Assembly: GCA_963924555.1 (NCBI GenBank)
Contig: OZ004592.1
Span: 4,464,001 to 4,528,000, forward strand
Direction: 5' to 3'
DNA length: 64,000 nt
Origin: Crambe crambe
Lineage: Eukaryota; Porifera; Demospongiae; Poecilosclerida; Crambeidae
Shown here piece after piece: positions 1-10,882 of the stretch. Both the position numbers and the translations under genes were made by a program. The notes under the pieces are model-generated. The model was not told where the DNA came from and ran no database searches. It saw only the letters and a list, made by a program, of their open reading frames with translations. The stretch's first letter is position 1. Every line of letters starts with the position of its first letter.

Positions 1-2
1 CC

Positions 3-413
3 CACAATGTCATCGACTCACTGATCTTCCTGGCCCTTGTCACTATCAATGGATGCACCATTTTCATCAATGTTTATGCTGAGGAATCTCGCGAGACTAA
101 TACCTCATTAGGTGTCATCTTGACGATAGTGATTGTCCTTCGACTTGTCTTACTCTACATCCCTATGATCTGTTTCTTGATGTGGTTAATAGGGATGGTG
201 ATACTATTCCTAACATCAAAAAGTTGCAATTCAAGTGTGGTCAATCTCAAGAAGAAGCTATTGCTAAAATGGATGAAGAAAGATGAAGATCCAAAGACTG
301 AATTTTTCATTTCTCTTGATGATCATGAACTCCAGGTTCCATCTCATAATGAAACCTCTTATGATGATCGAACAGAACCACTGGTTGACAGTTATAACCT
401 AATGATAAACTAG
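3..413 (+). CDS. C-terminal end of a beta-helix multi-pass membrane protein (cassette copy A, cut by window edge)
   Basis: The frame is open from base 3 to the TAG at 411-413 and encodes about 136 residues nearly identical to the end of the full-length protein at 14055-17903. Visible are the last two or three hydrophobic segments (residues about 5-22 and 38-75), then a basic Lys-rich stretch and an acidic cytosolic tail ending in YNLMIN. No stop or frameshift occurs in the visible part, so this copy may be intact, but the start and the beta-helix ectodomain lie outside the window. Against copy B the tail lacks three codons near DVS and has scattered substitutions. The role is unknown; it is probably a surface receptor-like protein. 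Confidence 0.75.
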   Translation, partial: HNVIDSLIFLALVTINGCTIFINVYAEESRETNTSLGVILTIVIVLRLVLLYIPMICFLMWLIGMVILFLTSKSCNSSVVNLKKKLLLKWMKKDEDPKTEFFISLDDHELQVPSHNETSYDDRTEPLVDSYNLMIN

Positions 414-722
414 TTATGGTAGGCTAATACAAATTTTTGTGTGAAGCATTAATTTTTCTTACCTTGATAAGTAATAGTAGCTCATCATAATTATTATCCT
501 CTTATTGATAGCCTTATCTCTATGATCCTACTGTAACATTGTTTAGCATATTTATTATTATTTTGTGTTCACCATCTTGTCTGCACTTACCAACCATAAT
601 TAGTTATTATGCTAATCACAAGACACTCCCTGCACATTTCTTGATGAAGAGAATAGGGTCTTTGTTAAGTGAATGAATTTACTCATCAGCAGTAATGAGA
701 GCCTTTCTTAGCTGGTTGGCTA
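414..722. other. Spacer, 3' flank of beta-helix gene copy A
   Basis: AT-rich and non-coding. It aligns with 17904-18288 and, less well, 27809-28640. Relative to copy C it lacks the roughly 420 bp holding the first exon of the downstream two-TM gene, one reason the copy A two-TM gene cannot be functional. Confidence 0.6.
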
Positions 723-1747
723 GTGGTTGTATGGCTACCTGAAATAACAACCATATTTACTGGGTCCAAACGATCCTATAATATTTCAGAGGATTTTGGT
801 ATCACAGAGGGGTTAGGCAGAAATAAGGGTCAGAGTATCTTTAATAGCTTACTAGAGAACGTACTAGTAGTGATACAACTGCATATTAGGGCTGCCAGCA
901 TTAATTCAAGGGGTGAAGTTCTGTGGTTCCTTCAGTTTACTTACTCTTGTACATAGCTAGGGAAAAGTTGTAGGAGGTGCTACTGTTTTTGTGATATTAG
1001 GACTACTTCTGCTGATTTCACTCGTATCTGGTTTTGCCTTCTTCTGGCTCATTCAAATTGTCAGTGACAGGTCACAGGTCTCCAAGCAAGTGGACTTGAG
1101 CTCGAGTGCAGTCGTCAATGTTACATCCGAATTTCCTCCACTCACCAACCTCTACAGTAACAAACTCCGCCTTGACTTAAAAGAAATTTTTTCCACTCAT
1201 TTGCTATGTCAATAAAGTTGCCTATGTATCTCTTGCTAGTGAGGACTGTGATTCAGTGTTCATCTCCCCCAAGAATGAAACTGTCTCCCAGAATTCAATA
1301 CATGGCCACAACATGTTCTACTGATGCCACAGTACCAGTTTTTGCAGAATTTAATGAACATCTACTATGTCTGTTTTCCTGTTGAATGAGGATCATTTGA
1401 CATAGCTATGCATGAATCGCATTACTCCAGAAAAGTTCCTGAAAGTTTTTAATATTAGCTAGCAACTGTGGCATTGTTCGAGATACAGGACTGATGAGAT
1501 GTTGTTTTGAATATACGGTCTTATTACTACATTTGTGTGAACAGCACTATTCCCTACAAGCTACAGTTCAATATTTCCATAGCATCTTTGGTGTACAATA
1601 CATCAAGGAGACAGTGCATAGAAAATCAGGAGTGCTGCCTTCCTTTTGGCAATATCGTCAAAGAGCTATGCAGGCCAACCTGTATGTTTATGTCTACACA
1701 TTCTGTGAGCCCAGACACTGCTGGTATTAGGATGTCGGGCATTTCAC
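723..1747 (+). pseudogene. Two-TM ectodomain protein, copy A, 5' part (broken)
   Basis: Decayed copy of the gene at 28090-29968. The counterpart of exon 2 begins after the acceptor-like ATAG near 960 and still reads the first membrane segment and much of the Cys-containing ectodomain. Frame is lost repeatedly: 4-bp TAGCTA-type insertions at 954, 1403 and 1456, a deletion in the serine-rich region near 1310-1370, and loss of exon 1. Sequence stops matching near 1747, where retrotransposon sequence begins; the 3' part resumes at about 7525. Certainly a pseudogene. Confidence 0.85.
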
Positions 1748-3560
1748 AATGTGTTAAAGCATTGTGCAATGGCACTCTACCAGCCTTTATGTCATCTTTT
1801 CCAGGCCAGTCTCAGAGTTTGCAAACTACCCGATGAGTGGAAAATCCACAGTATTACACCAATCTTTAAAGATGGGGATAAAAGCTCAGTTAGGAACTAT
1901 AGACCTATTTCTCTACTAAGTTCCATCTCAAAAGTTATGGAGAGATTGGTGTACAATCATCTGATGGAGTTTCTGGCTAATTCTATCTCAACTTTCCAAT
2001 ATGGATTTCTAAAAAACCACTCATGCGTGCAACAACTTCTTCTTTTCTACCATGAATTAATCAGTGGACCAAACTCCCCTGCAGAGCTATTTCTCGACTT
2101 TTCTAAGGCCTTTGATAGCGTTCTGCATAAGGAGTTATTGTTAAAACTTAAGAGACTAGGAATGTCTGGAAACATCTGGCTATGGCTCCAGGACTACCTA
2201 CATAGAAGATTTCAGTATGTCAATGTTCGTAACAGCCGCTCTGAGCTACTGCCTGTGAAGTCTGGTGTCCCCCAGGGGAGTATCCTGGGGCCACTGTTAT
2301 TCCTCGTATATGTGAATGACTTACCTGAAGTTATAAAGCACGTGATCACTTATATGCTTGCTGATGATGTCAAATGTGCAATGCCTATTAGAAGTCCCTT
2401 GGATAGTCTATACTTGCAAGAAGACTTGGAGGCTCTCTGTGACTGGTCTGCGAAGTGGAAACTCAAGTTTAAAGAGTCCAAATGTGTCCTATTGAGGTGT
2501 TTCACCAATAAAAATTCAACTCCCACTCCCACAGTGTATACTCTGAATGAAAAAGAAATTCAAACTAGCAACTCTCACAAAGATCTGGGTATCGTGATAT
2601 CAGATATCAGATAATTTGTCTTTTAGGTGTCACTATGAGCTTCTCATAGCCAGAGCCTATCGAATCTTGGGTCTCCTTAGAAGGACCTTTAATCACAGAC
2701 AATGTGTCAAGGAACTCTACATCTCCCTGGTGAGATCTCAGTTAATGTACTGTTCGCAGGTTTGGCGACCTTACTTGCTGCGGGACATAGATATGATCGA
2801 AAGAGTCCAGCGTCGGGCTACAAAATATATTCTTAACGACTTTACCTCAGATTACAAATCAAGACTGATAACATTGGGCATCTTACCTCTTATGTACGTC
2901 TTTGAACTCAACGACCTAATGTTATGTGTCAAAAGTCTGAAGTCTCTCTAGAGATTTTGACATCAAAAAGTATGTTAAATTCAGTGACCATGGGACAAGA
3001 TCTGCCACATCTTCAAGGATGTTACATTGCTTTACCTCTACAAATTCTTCCAGACACGAATTTTTCACTCGTATTCCAAGGCTATGGAACTCAGTCCCTT
3101 CAATAGACTTAAAACTATCACTAACCACCATCAAGCATAACTTACAGGATTTTCTATACAAAAACTTTCTGGCCAAGTTTGAACCATCAAACGTGTGTTC
3201 ATTTCACTTTTTATGTCCATGCATGAATTGTTTCAACACTTCCCATCCCCCCATTCTTTTTAACTCTCTCAATGGCTGCAACGCAGATCAACAGCATACT
3301 TACCAACCCCCTCAAGATACTTCGGATATTTTTTCCCTGGATTTGAATTTATTTCCCTGGATGAAATTAAATAAATGTTATGTTGATGTATCTTGGATAC
3401 ATGAAACATAGGCTTCAAGGCAGAATCTGGTAGCTAATGTAGCCATTGTCTAACCTATTAAGAGCACATAGGCATAATCCCTGGATTTTTCTGTTGTTTC
3501 CTGGATGTCTGGATTTGACACCCAATCCCTGGATAATCCAGGGAAATCTGGATGGTTGGT
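1748..3560 (+). mobile_element. 5'-truncated CR1/jockey-like LINE, reverse transcriptase fragment
   Basis: Translation from 1751 gives a reverse transcriptase starting just before its first conserved blocks. It shows NYRPISLLS, DFSKAFDSV, GVPQGSILGPLLF and an LADD catalytic motif in place of the usual YADD or FADD. The endonuclease is absent. The frame shifts at 2597-2616, where a 7-bp block (ATATCAG) is duplicated, and again near 2950. The C-terminal part (about 2616-3230) carries the VQRRATKYI and FFTRIPRLWNSVP blocks usual in CR1/L2-type elements. An AATAAA lies near 3370. Dead copy. Confidence 0.85.
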
Positions 3561-3665
3561 ATGTATGCAACAGTTTATTCACTCCATTTACTCTTTTGTG
3601 TTACTTTGAGTGATAATTCTGTAAAGTAATAAAAAAAAAATTAAATGGAGTTTAACGTCAAGTGA

Positions 3666-6600
3666 AACAGAGTTAACTCATCCGGGAGTCATTCTCTAGC
3701 GTTAGAACGGGGCAGTGCATGCAGCTCAAGCTCAGTGCATAATTATGCGCATGCAGCGCAGCCGCACGAATTAGTGGCGATCTTGATCCAGGAACACTGG
3801 CTTTGGCCATACGAACTACACAAGCTATCATCTTACCTGTCAGAGTTCGTGGCCTTAGGCAAGGCAGACCACAGGCTAACGGAGGTGTCTGATCTCAATC
3901 GAGGGTGTGGTGGTGTGGCCATCCTTTGGAGAAAATCACTTGATGTCACCAACTCTAGTAAGTCCACCACTTCGGATCGCATTTGCTGTATTGATATATC
4001 AATGAAGCATAATACCCTAAAATCACTTGTCATAGTTAATGTTTATTTTCCATCTGCTGACCACGATCAGGCAGAGTTTGTACAATGCCTTGAGGACCTG
4101 GAGGAGCTAGTATGTGGCTTTGACTGTGCTGAACATGCCCTTGTTATTGGGGGTGACTTCAACGCTCATCTGGGTACTCTAGCTGGTCCCAGAGGTTCTG
4201 GTACTCCAAACCAGAGGGGACTATTGCTCAAGCAGTTTATTGATCGTAACTCCCTCTTTGTTGCCTCACATTCCCAATCTTCCATGGGTCCTGACTATAC
4301 TTTTCACTCAGGGAATCACTTCACTACTATTGACTATATCATTACTAATCCCCTGGCTGCCGAGTTCCTGGTAGGGGCTGACTGTCTGGCTGAGCACCCG
4401 TTGAATGTGTCGGACCACCTGGCACTTACTGTCTCAATGTCACTCACCTCACATCCTAATCCTCGTTCAGAGCAGAATCCGAAGATTGATTGGAAGAAAT
4501 CAATTGAAACTGGGAAGCTATCTGATTATGAGGCAGCGATCAAGGACATAGTGATACCCCTATTGGACGCCACAAATGATACTGTGACGAAACTTGATGA
4601 CGAAATCTGTCATGTCAGCAAATCGATCATCCTGGCTGCGGACAACCTCTTACCGAAGGTAAAACAAGGGAAAAGGAGTAGAAAAGATTACTTCAAGGAT
4701 GATCACTTGCGAGAACTTTGTAATGCAAGTAAGGCTGCATGGGGAGTCTGGCAACAAGCAGGCAGACCACGCGAAGGCAAACTATGGGAGAACTGGAAGG
4801 CTGCTAAAAAGGAAGTACAGAAGAGACTAAACACATTACGTGCAAGACGGGACCGACTCAAAAGTGAAAAGCTGGATGACAAATTCCGGGAAAAGGACAG
4901 CAGGAGATTCAAACTGCCCAGGACTGGCACTTCTCAAGGATTAAAGGTAAATGTAAATGGAAACATCCTCACAGATAAAGACGAGGTTATGAATGCATGG
5001 GTCAATCATTTCAAACACCTCAGTACATCCAAGGCATCTGGATCTCTAACCCTCACGAACCTGCGATCAGTTATTTCATCCTACAGGCGTGCATCCTTTG
5101 ACAATGAAGACTTGATTCTCGATTGTGATGTCACCATTGAAGAGATTCAAGGTTGTATCAGATCGATGAAGAAAGGAAAGGCATGCGGTCCTGATAGAAT
5201 CTTGTCTGAACATGTTATCTATGGAGGTGACTACCTGGAGTTGTGGCTGAAAAAGATCTTCAATGAGATTATACGTCTGGAAGGAATACCTCCCAGTTTC
5301 AAGGACACGATCATTATCCCTATCTACAAGGGTAAGGGCAGAGACCCACTCTTGACGAAGAACTATAGGGGCATTTCACTTTCATCCGTGATCGGAAAAC
5401 TATTTGAACGAGTACTACTATTGAGGATTCAACCCATACTTGAAGAGAAAGGAATCCCACACCACACCCAGACGGCATACCAGGCTGGCCTGTCCTGCAA
5501 TGATGCAACAGAGGTGGTACAGGAGGTGATAAGAAGCTACATTGATGGTGGTGCAACAGTCTTCCAATGCTTCTACGATCTGGAAAAGGCGTTCGATTCC
5601 ATTGAGCACAACGTATTGCTCAATCATTTGTACAGAGCTGGTATCAATGGTAAGGCATGGAGGATCATTGGGGCCTTCTACGACGATGCCACAGCCAGTG
5701 TCCGTCTTGGGTTGAATTACTCCGAGGCATTCCACCTTGGGCGTGGTGTGAAGCAGGGGTCAGTCTTGTCTCCGCTATTATTTTTACTTGTGATAGACTC
5801 TCTCCTTGAGGAGCTAGAATCTACAGGATTGGGAGTCTCGATCCATGGTCACTATCTGGGCTCCCTTGGCCATGCAGACGATCTGAGAGGCGTGGCTCCA
5901 AACTTAGATATCTTGGAACAACAAGCCTCTATTGTAAGGCAGTTCACAGTTGATAATGGCCTCCGACTGAATGAAGATAAACTGGAGCTTCAAGAGTTCT
6001 CCATACGTAGACCTCAGCCAAGTACTATGTCCATAGGTGAGACAACCATTGCATCTGCGAGTTCTTCTACCTGCCTGGGTGTAAAGTGGTCACATGACCT
6101 CTCTCCAACAGAGTCAATTAATCACAACATTGCTAAGGCACGACAAGCCTTCTTCGCCCACCGAGCTAATGGCATAGCTTATGGTGAGCAGAACCCGCTC
6201 TCGTCCAGTGAACTATTCGAGGTCTGTGTCTTACCTGTCTGTCTATATGGCTCAGAAAACTGGATTTTAACAGAGCCAATGATCTCATCGCTGGATCAGT
6301 TCCAAGGTGAACTCGGCAAGAAAATCCTAAACCTTCCAAAACATCACTCCAATCTCATCCCACTAGTTGCACTCCAGTGGCCTACTATGAGACTTCGTAT
6401 CCTTCACCGCAAGATCAGTTTCCTCTGGCGTCTCCTACACCCCAAAAAGGTGTCCATCAGTGTGGAGGTATTCAACTGTCTGAGGGAGAAAGATTCTGAG
6501 CCACTAGTGATTCAGCAGTGCAAGTTCCTGGAGCAGGTTTATAAGACCAATCTGACAGAAGTTATTTTGCAGCAAGAAAAGAATTTTGAAAATCATCTCA

Positions 6601-7095
6601 CCCTGAGAGCAGTTAAAGACAAACTCCAGGCTGCTGATCGTGACTACATTTGGTCCCTAGTGTCTTCACGTGAGAACCTTGCTGCTCTCTCCCGTGATAT
6701 TAGTTGGATGAGACTATGGGATGAGGCCAGGGAGCAAGGTATTCGAGGCGCCAGGGCAATTGCCACAGTCCTTCGCGTTATCACCATCCCAGTGTTCACA
6801 GATGACTTTGCCTGTCCTGTGTGCGGGCACAAGTATGGCAGGAGCAACCTTCCTGCGGACCACATCACCAAGGTTCACCTCGGCTGCGAACTCAAGCACC
6901 TGCTGCACCTTCTCACAACTCCTTGCGAGGAAACCTTTGAAAAGGCACTATCACTTAGAACAATATTGCACACAACTCTATAGCAAGTTATTGTATCATG
7001 TCACATCATAAGCCTGGTTATTTCATATTATGTTCTCTCTGTATGTATCCCTTGCGGGCTTTACAATGAAATTTTGAATTTTGAATTTTGGCGCA
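3666..7095 (+). mobile_element. Second non-LTR retrotransposon, nearly full-length ORF2
   Basis: This element lies directly behind the first LINE, inside two-TM copy A. Its long ORF (3735-6983) is described separately. The 3' end carries a short tandem tail of TTTTGAA-type repeats at 7070-7089, the kind of terminal repeat found in several LINE clades in place of poly(A). The 5' end appears truncated: the frame is open upstream to 3666 without an ATG, and the N-terminal endonuclease strand that normally carries a catalytic Asn is missing. Target-site duplications could not be resolved because the insertion neighbours other repeats. Confidence 0.8.
3735..6983 (+). CDS. LINE ORF2: APE endonuclease - reverse transcriptase - zinc finger (5' truncated)
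   Basis: A continuous reading frame of about 1,080 codons. Residues about 15-230 are an AP-endonuclease-like domain with the catalytic Glu context LIQEHW, GGDFNAHLG and a terminal SDHLAL motif. Residues about 455-720 are reverse transcriptase: NYRGISLSS, YDLEKAFDSI, GVKQGSVLSPLLF, and a catalytic HADD where YADD or FADD is usual. Near the C-terminus a CPVCG...H...H finger (about 1010-1035) probably binds nucleic acid. The nominal start codon is GTG, so this is an open remainder rather than a true start. The unbroken frame suggests a young insertion. Confidence 0.8.
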   Translation: MHNYAHAAQPHELVAILIQEHWLWPYELHKLSSYLSEFVALGKADHRLTEVSDLNRGCGGVAILWRKSLDVTNSSKSTTSDRICCIDISMKHNTLKSLVIVNVYFPSADHDQAEFVQCLEDLEELVCGFDCAEHALVIGGDFNAHLGTLAGPRGSGTPNQRGLLLKQFIDRNSLFVASHSQSSMGPDYTFHSGNHFTTIDYIITNPLAAEFLVGADCLAEHPLNVSDHLALTVSMSLTSHPNPRSEQNPKIDWKKSIETGKLSDYEAAIKDIVIPLLDATNDTVTKLDDEICHVSKSIILAADNLLPKVKQGKRSRKDYFKDDHLRELCNASKAAWGVWQQAGRPREGKLWENWKAAKKEVQKRLNTLRARRDRLKSEKLDDKFREKDSRRFKLPRTGTSQGLKVNVNGNILTDKDEVMNAWVNHFKHLSTSKASGSLTLTNLRSVISSYRRASFDNEDLILDCDVTIEEIQGCIRSMKKGKACGPDRILSEHVIYGGDYLELWLKKIFNEIIRLEGIPPSFKDTIIIPIYKGKGRDPLLTKNYRGISLSSVIGKLFERVLLLRIQPILEEKGIPHHTQTAYQAGLSCNDATEVVQEVIRSYIDGGATVFQCFYDLEKAFDSIEHNVLLNHLYRAGINGKAWRIIGAFYDDATASVRLGLNYSEAFHLGRGVKQGSVLSPLLFLLVIDSLLEELESTGLGVSIHGHYLGSLGHADDLRGVAPNLDILEQQASIVRQFTVDNGLRLNEDKLELQEFSIRRPQPSTMSIGETTIASASSSTCLGVKWSHDLSPTESINHNIAKARQAFFAHRANGIAYGEQNPLSSSELFEVCVLPVCLYGSENWILTEPMISSLDQFQGELGKKILNLPKHHSNLIPLVALQWPTMRLRILHRKISFLWRLLHPKKVSISVEVFNCLREKDSEPLVIQQCKFLEQVYKTNLTEVILQQEKNFENHLTLRAVKDKLQAADRDYIWSLVSSRENLAALSRDISWMRLWDEAREQGIRGARAIATVLRVITIPVFTDDFACPVCGHKYGRSNLPADHITKVHLGCELKHLLHLLTTPCEETFEKALSLRTILHTTL

Positions 7096-7524
7096 GGGCG
7101 CAGGGCCCCTCGCGCATGCGTACAATTCAGGCTATTAACTATAATGACCATGTATGTGCGCACAACCCAGCATTCTTGGCAAATATACTGCTCGAGACAG
7201 CGGGACAGTTGGCTGAAGCTTTCTTTGTCCCACCCCTTCATTAAGCAGTACGGCAAACACGCTGGCAGCCCATTCTTCCCCCTAGGCTAGGTTGCTCCAT
7301 TACGCACCTCTAGGGTGACAAGCTGGAAGTGCAGCAGCATGCAGGGTGGTCCTCGGAGATTCAATTAATCCCAGGTGTTAATAAGGGCAAACTACCACCC
7401 TACTGGCACTCCCGGCTACCGCCACACTCGGAGTCTACTTGGTATCAACCCCTATCAGAGCTGTGTGCTGGGATGGTGTCTGTTAAGGATGCAGCCACAA
7501 TCCATCATGTTTTATGTTTAAAAA
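7096..7524. other. Unassigned GC-richer segment between LINE tail and receptor pseudogene
   Basis: Richer in GC than its surroundings and without paralogy elsewhere in the window. It ends in a short A-run near 7520, just before receptor sequence resumes. It could be a fragment of a third retroelement carrying its own poly(A), or a transduced 3' flank. No convincing protein was recognised. Confidence 0.35.
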
Positions 7525-7676
7525 AAACAAACAGTTTAGTTTTTTTCTGGTAGCTACAGTATGGTGATATTTTTGATACTGATCACTGCATTCTTCCTAA
7601 CAGTGCTGTTCTATCGGATGACATGTTATAAAGTGAAAAACCCATCTGTTTACATGAGGGGATGTATACTTCAGTA
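7525..7676 (+). pseudogene. Two-TM ectodomain protein, copy A, 3' part
   Basis: Continuation of the pseudogene at 723-1747 on the far side of the retrotransposons. It matches 29805-29945 of the intact copy: second membrane segment, then KNPSVYMRGC and the tail. A TAGCTA at 7551-7556 replaces a TA and shifts the frame just before the membrane segment. Confidence 0.85.
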
Positions 7677-7699
7677 ATCTCTATGGCAATACTGAAACA

Positions 7700-8172
7700 C
7701 TTCGCACACTTTTTTTTTTTTGTGGAGAATCATACATTAATTACACGCGAACTTCGAAGCCACAAGTATATAGGTAAATGAAGGTATAGTTAACATATCA
7801 ACAAAAAAAAAAGAAGAGTTGGAACAAGAGCTGAATTGCACCAGATTCGACTTCATCTTTGCATAATCTCATCCATTCAGCTCTCTTTTTTGACCAGTTT
7901 AATAACTGTCATCCCTAGTCTCGCTAGCCATCCCCGCTCATTATATTCATGTGATAATTTGTAATGACATCAACAGTCATGTGACTTATTTATAGCAAGG
8001 GATCTGATTGGTTCTGCCTACATTCGATATTCCTGCAGCTCATGCTGCAGTCTCGATCTCAGGGATTGGGACTGGACACCTTTTTCCCTCTTCTTTCTTT
8101 CTTCCTTCCTTCCTTCTGCACACGTGCAAGTGAGGGGAAAAAGGAGTCTGGCTAGCGAGACTAAGTCATCCC
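7700..8172. repeat. Nested MITE-like repeats in spacer A
   Basis: A decayed inverted-repeat element with ends like AAGAGTTGGAAC and terminal GTCATCCC is itself interrupted by the element at 7916-8164. Part of the same outer repeat lies in cassette B at about 19378-19470, beginning GTAGGGATGAC. Confidence 0.5.
7916..8164. mobile_element. MITE with 8-bp target duplication
   Basis: Terminal inverted repeats TAGTCTCGCTAGCCA / TGGCTAGCGAGACTA bound about 249 bp without coding capacity. GTCATCCC occurs directly on both sides (7908-7915 and 8165-8172), an 8-bp target-site duplication of the kind hAT transposases make. It is non-autonomous. Confidence 0.7.
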
Positions 8173-8550
8173 TACATCACCTTCATTTATTTGAATAAAT
8201 GTTTTGTTCCTTTCATTTTAAAGAACTTCTCTTTTTTTTTGCAGGTTATTACCTATATCCATCTCATTATAGCTGCTTGTTGACTAGCCTCGTCCCCAGG
8301 AGGTGGTTAGGCATGCTGCACTTTTTTTTTTCTCAAAAAGAGTATTGCTGTGAACTACACACTTGGGGGGTTTGTTTTATTTTTGTTTCTTTGCTTGGCT
8401 CACATAAAAGTCCCTAGTAGCTATACAGCTACTATCTCGACTAGTTCACCATTATAAGAATTTTACACACTAGCTACACACTATCTGTTGTCCTTAAGGA
8501 GTGATGTATTCCTTTCAAGTTATGTATCTCAATCAGCACTAAAATTCGAA

Positions 8551-9003
8551 TCACACACGGTCTTCTTGTTCTTGAGGCATTTCATTCTCCACTCTGCCAT
8601 AGCAGCTGCAATAGTAGTCACAACCTTTGGCATCAGGGTGATCCTTCTTGTACTTCGTGCCATAACAAAACCCAAGTAAAGCAATGCATAGAACCACCAG
8701 TGCAAAGAGCATAACAGAGAAGTATACGATTACATCAGATCTTGCATGTGCTGTGACCATAATATCGTGAGAATTTGATCTGTTATCATCTGAATCGGTA
8801 GCATTTGTGGTAACGAAAATGCACGTAGTGTGATGAAGTTCTTCAAAAATATGCCGTGCTGCACCTTTCGGTGAGATCGAACCCTGAATAATTATAAACG
8901 TGACTTACTCTTTCTTATTCTACTATCATGATCACTACAGCTAGTCTCTTGCACATCAGATTCTCCAGATTGATGCGGTGATAAACGTATTTCACCATCC
9001 ATC
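8551..9003 (-). pseudogene. Two-TM ectodomain protein (minus-strand paralogue), copy A, internally deleted
   Basis: Bases 8551-8868 encode the last part of the ectodomain, the second membrane segment and the Cys-rich tail of the protein intact at 19659-21644. Bases 8911-9003 match its first exon, including a good donor (AAGA then GTAAGT). Between them the first membrane segment, most of the ectodomain and exon 2 are replaced by about 40 unrelated bases. Non-functional. Confidence 0.8.
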
Positions 9004-9235
9004 ATTAGGCAACTACCTAGCTAGACATTTTTCCTTTGATCATGTGTTCACTATTGTTATTATTCATTGTTAGCTGGTTCCTTTATTGGCTATCACAGGG
9101 CTCACATTGAATAACATTATCATGACATGATAATCTGATAGCAGTTTTTGACATAATAGCCAGAAAATGACCCTGAAAAATGTCCTGTGTCCAACCCCTG
9201 CTATCAATGCTAAAAAAATCATAATGTAATATATT

Positions 9236-9497
9236 ACAAGTGAGCGCAAAAAATTTCTTCTAAATAAAAAGGTTAAGTAGGGATAGCTTAAAATCTAGCT
9301 GGGCTATAATAATGTACTGCAGCCTCGTATGAAAACAATCCCTACATTTACATCCACTACCTATAGCTAGCTATGGCAGTTGTAAAAGTAGGGATTGTTT
9401 TCATACGAGGCTGCAGTACATTATTATAGCCCAGCTAGATTTTAAGCTATCCCTACTTAACCTTTTTATTTAGAAGAAATTTTTTGCGCTCACTTGT
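9236..9497. repeat. Foldback element, 262 bp
   Basis: Two arms of about 110 bp (9236-9345 and 9388-9497) are essentially perfect inverted repeats around a 42-bp loop, with ends ACAAGTGAGCGC / GCGCTCACTTGT. No ORF. Its transcript would form a long hairpin. The near-perfect arms imply recent origin or homogenisation. Confidence 0.85.
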
Positions 9498-9946
9498 TTC
9501 CATCCTTTTTTCTTATTGCTTGAAGTTGAATGTAAGTTTGTGTATGTAAAGAATTGAATGGCAGTAGTGACCGTCACTTCAACTGAGACACTACAGCCAA
9601 GTACAGGCTATAATACTACTATAAGATGAGCATCTGTACTGCAATTCAGCAAGGAGTGACTGGAACATCATCAGATAAGAATAAAATTAGCTATATACCT
9701 AACTGAGAAGCTTACGTGGCTCCGCCCATAAGCCCCGCCCCCTACCGACGTGCGCTTCAAAATGGCGTCGAAAGATTGGCTAGTGTTCCGAGTGCTCGAA
9801 TAGTGAAGTAGAGCCTTAGTCAAAACTAATAGCAAAAGATCAGCCTCTAGGTGCCGCTCTAACAGATGGCCAAAGCAGAATTTTGATGACTATAGCCAGT
9901 AAGCCGGTACGTCGATCTTATATTTATTATCCTTATTATTATTATT
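9498..9946. repeat. Direct duplicate, copy 1 (partner 10883-11426)
   Basis: Matches 10883-11426 over its whole length apart from indels, and in both places follows a right arm of the foldback element. The arm plus tail was therefore duplicated as one block. It contains a shared GC-rich motif (CTCCGCCCATAAGCC) and ends in TTATTATT, where the 449-bp foldback sits in copy 1. Confidence 0.75.
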
Positions 9947-10395
9947 ACAAGTGAATGCAAAAAATTTCTTCGAAATAAAAATGTGAAGTAGGGATGCTAT
10001 TATAACTGCAGCTTCATTATGAAAACCAAGTACTGCAGCATCGAAGCAGTATGGCCCAAAAATCGAGCTGGAATATGTATCATAACTGCATGCAAGAGAG
10101 TGAACTTAGTGAAGTGACCCTTACCCATCATCAAGTACGAGATACTATTCCTACTTCACTCCCTTGGCCCTTGATCATGGGAGTGAAGTAGGAATAGTAT
10201 CTTGTACTTGATGATGGGTAAGGGTCACTTCACTAAGTTCACTCTCTTGCATGCAGTTATGATACATATTCCAGCTCGATTTTTGGGCCATACTGCTTCG
10301 ATGCTGCAGTACTTGGTTTTCATAATGAAGCTGCAGTTATAATAGCATCCCTACTTCACATTTTTATTTCGAAGAAATTTTTTGCATTCACTTGT
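9947..10395. repeat. Foldback element, 449 bp, near-perfect palindrome
   Basis: Arms 9947-10163 and 10179-10395 (217 bp each) are almost exactly complementary around a 15-bp loop. The ends (ACAAGTGAATGC... / ...GCATTCACTTGT) resemble those of the 262-bp element, so both belong to one family. No coding capacity. Confidence 0.9.
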
Positions 10396-10786
10396 TTGCA
10401 TTCTTTTTCTTTGTGATTATGAAAATTGATAGACAATAAAGGCTTCCTTGATTGAACTAAATTTATTTAATGATCAGTATTTCATTCTGTTCAGGGAGGA
10501 GAGTTTGAAGGATGATCATCTGCAGTGTAATGGAGTACTGAAAGGAGTGAACATTTTAAAAAGTGAACAGCATTAGCTAATTGTTACATATGTGATCACT
10601 GAAATAATTATTGAGATGGTACGTATGTCTTGCTTGAGGGAGGAGTATGGGGAGTTTATGCATTTGGTGTAGTGATCATAATAGTGGATGCCATCAAATG
10701 GCCACATCCTGTGCAGGTGTTATATGAGGAGAACTGCTATTAATTGCCCCACCCCTTTTATGAGGTAATATCGCGAAGATTTTTTT

Positions 10787-10882
10787 CATACGAGGCTGCA
10801 GCACATTATAGATAGCCCAGCTAGATTTTAGGCTATCCCTACTTAACCTTTTTATTTGAAGAAATTTTTTACGCTCACTTGT
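10787..10882. repeat. Solo right arm of the 262-bp foldback family
   Basis: Matches 9400-9497 with a few changes and lacks a left arm. It is followed by the same tail, showing that the arm and its 3' flank moved or were duplicated together. Confidence 0.75.
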
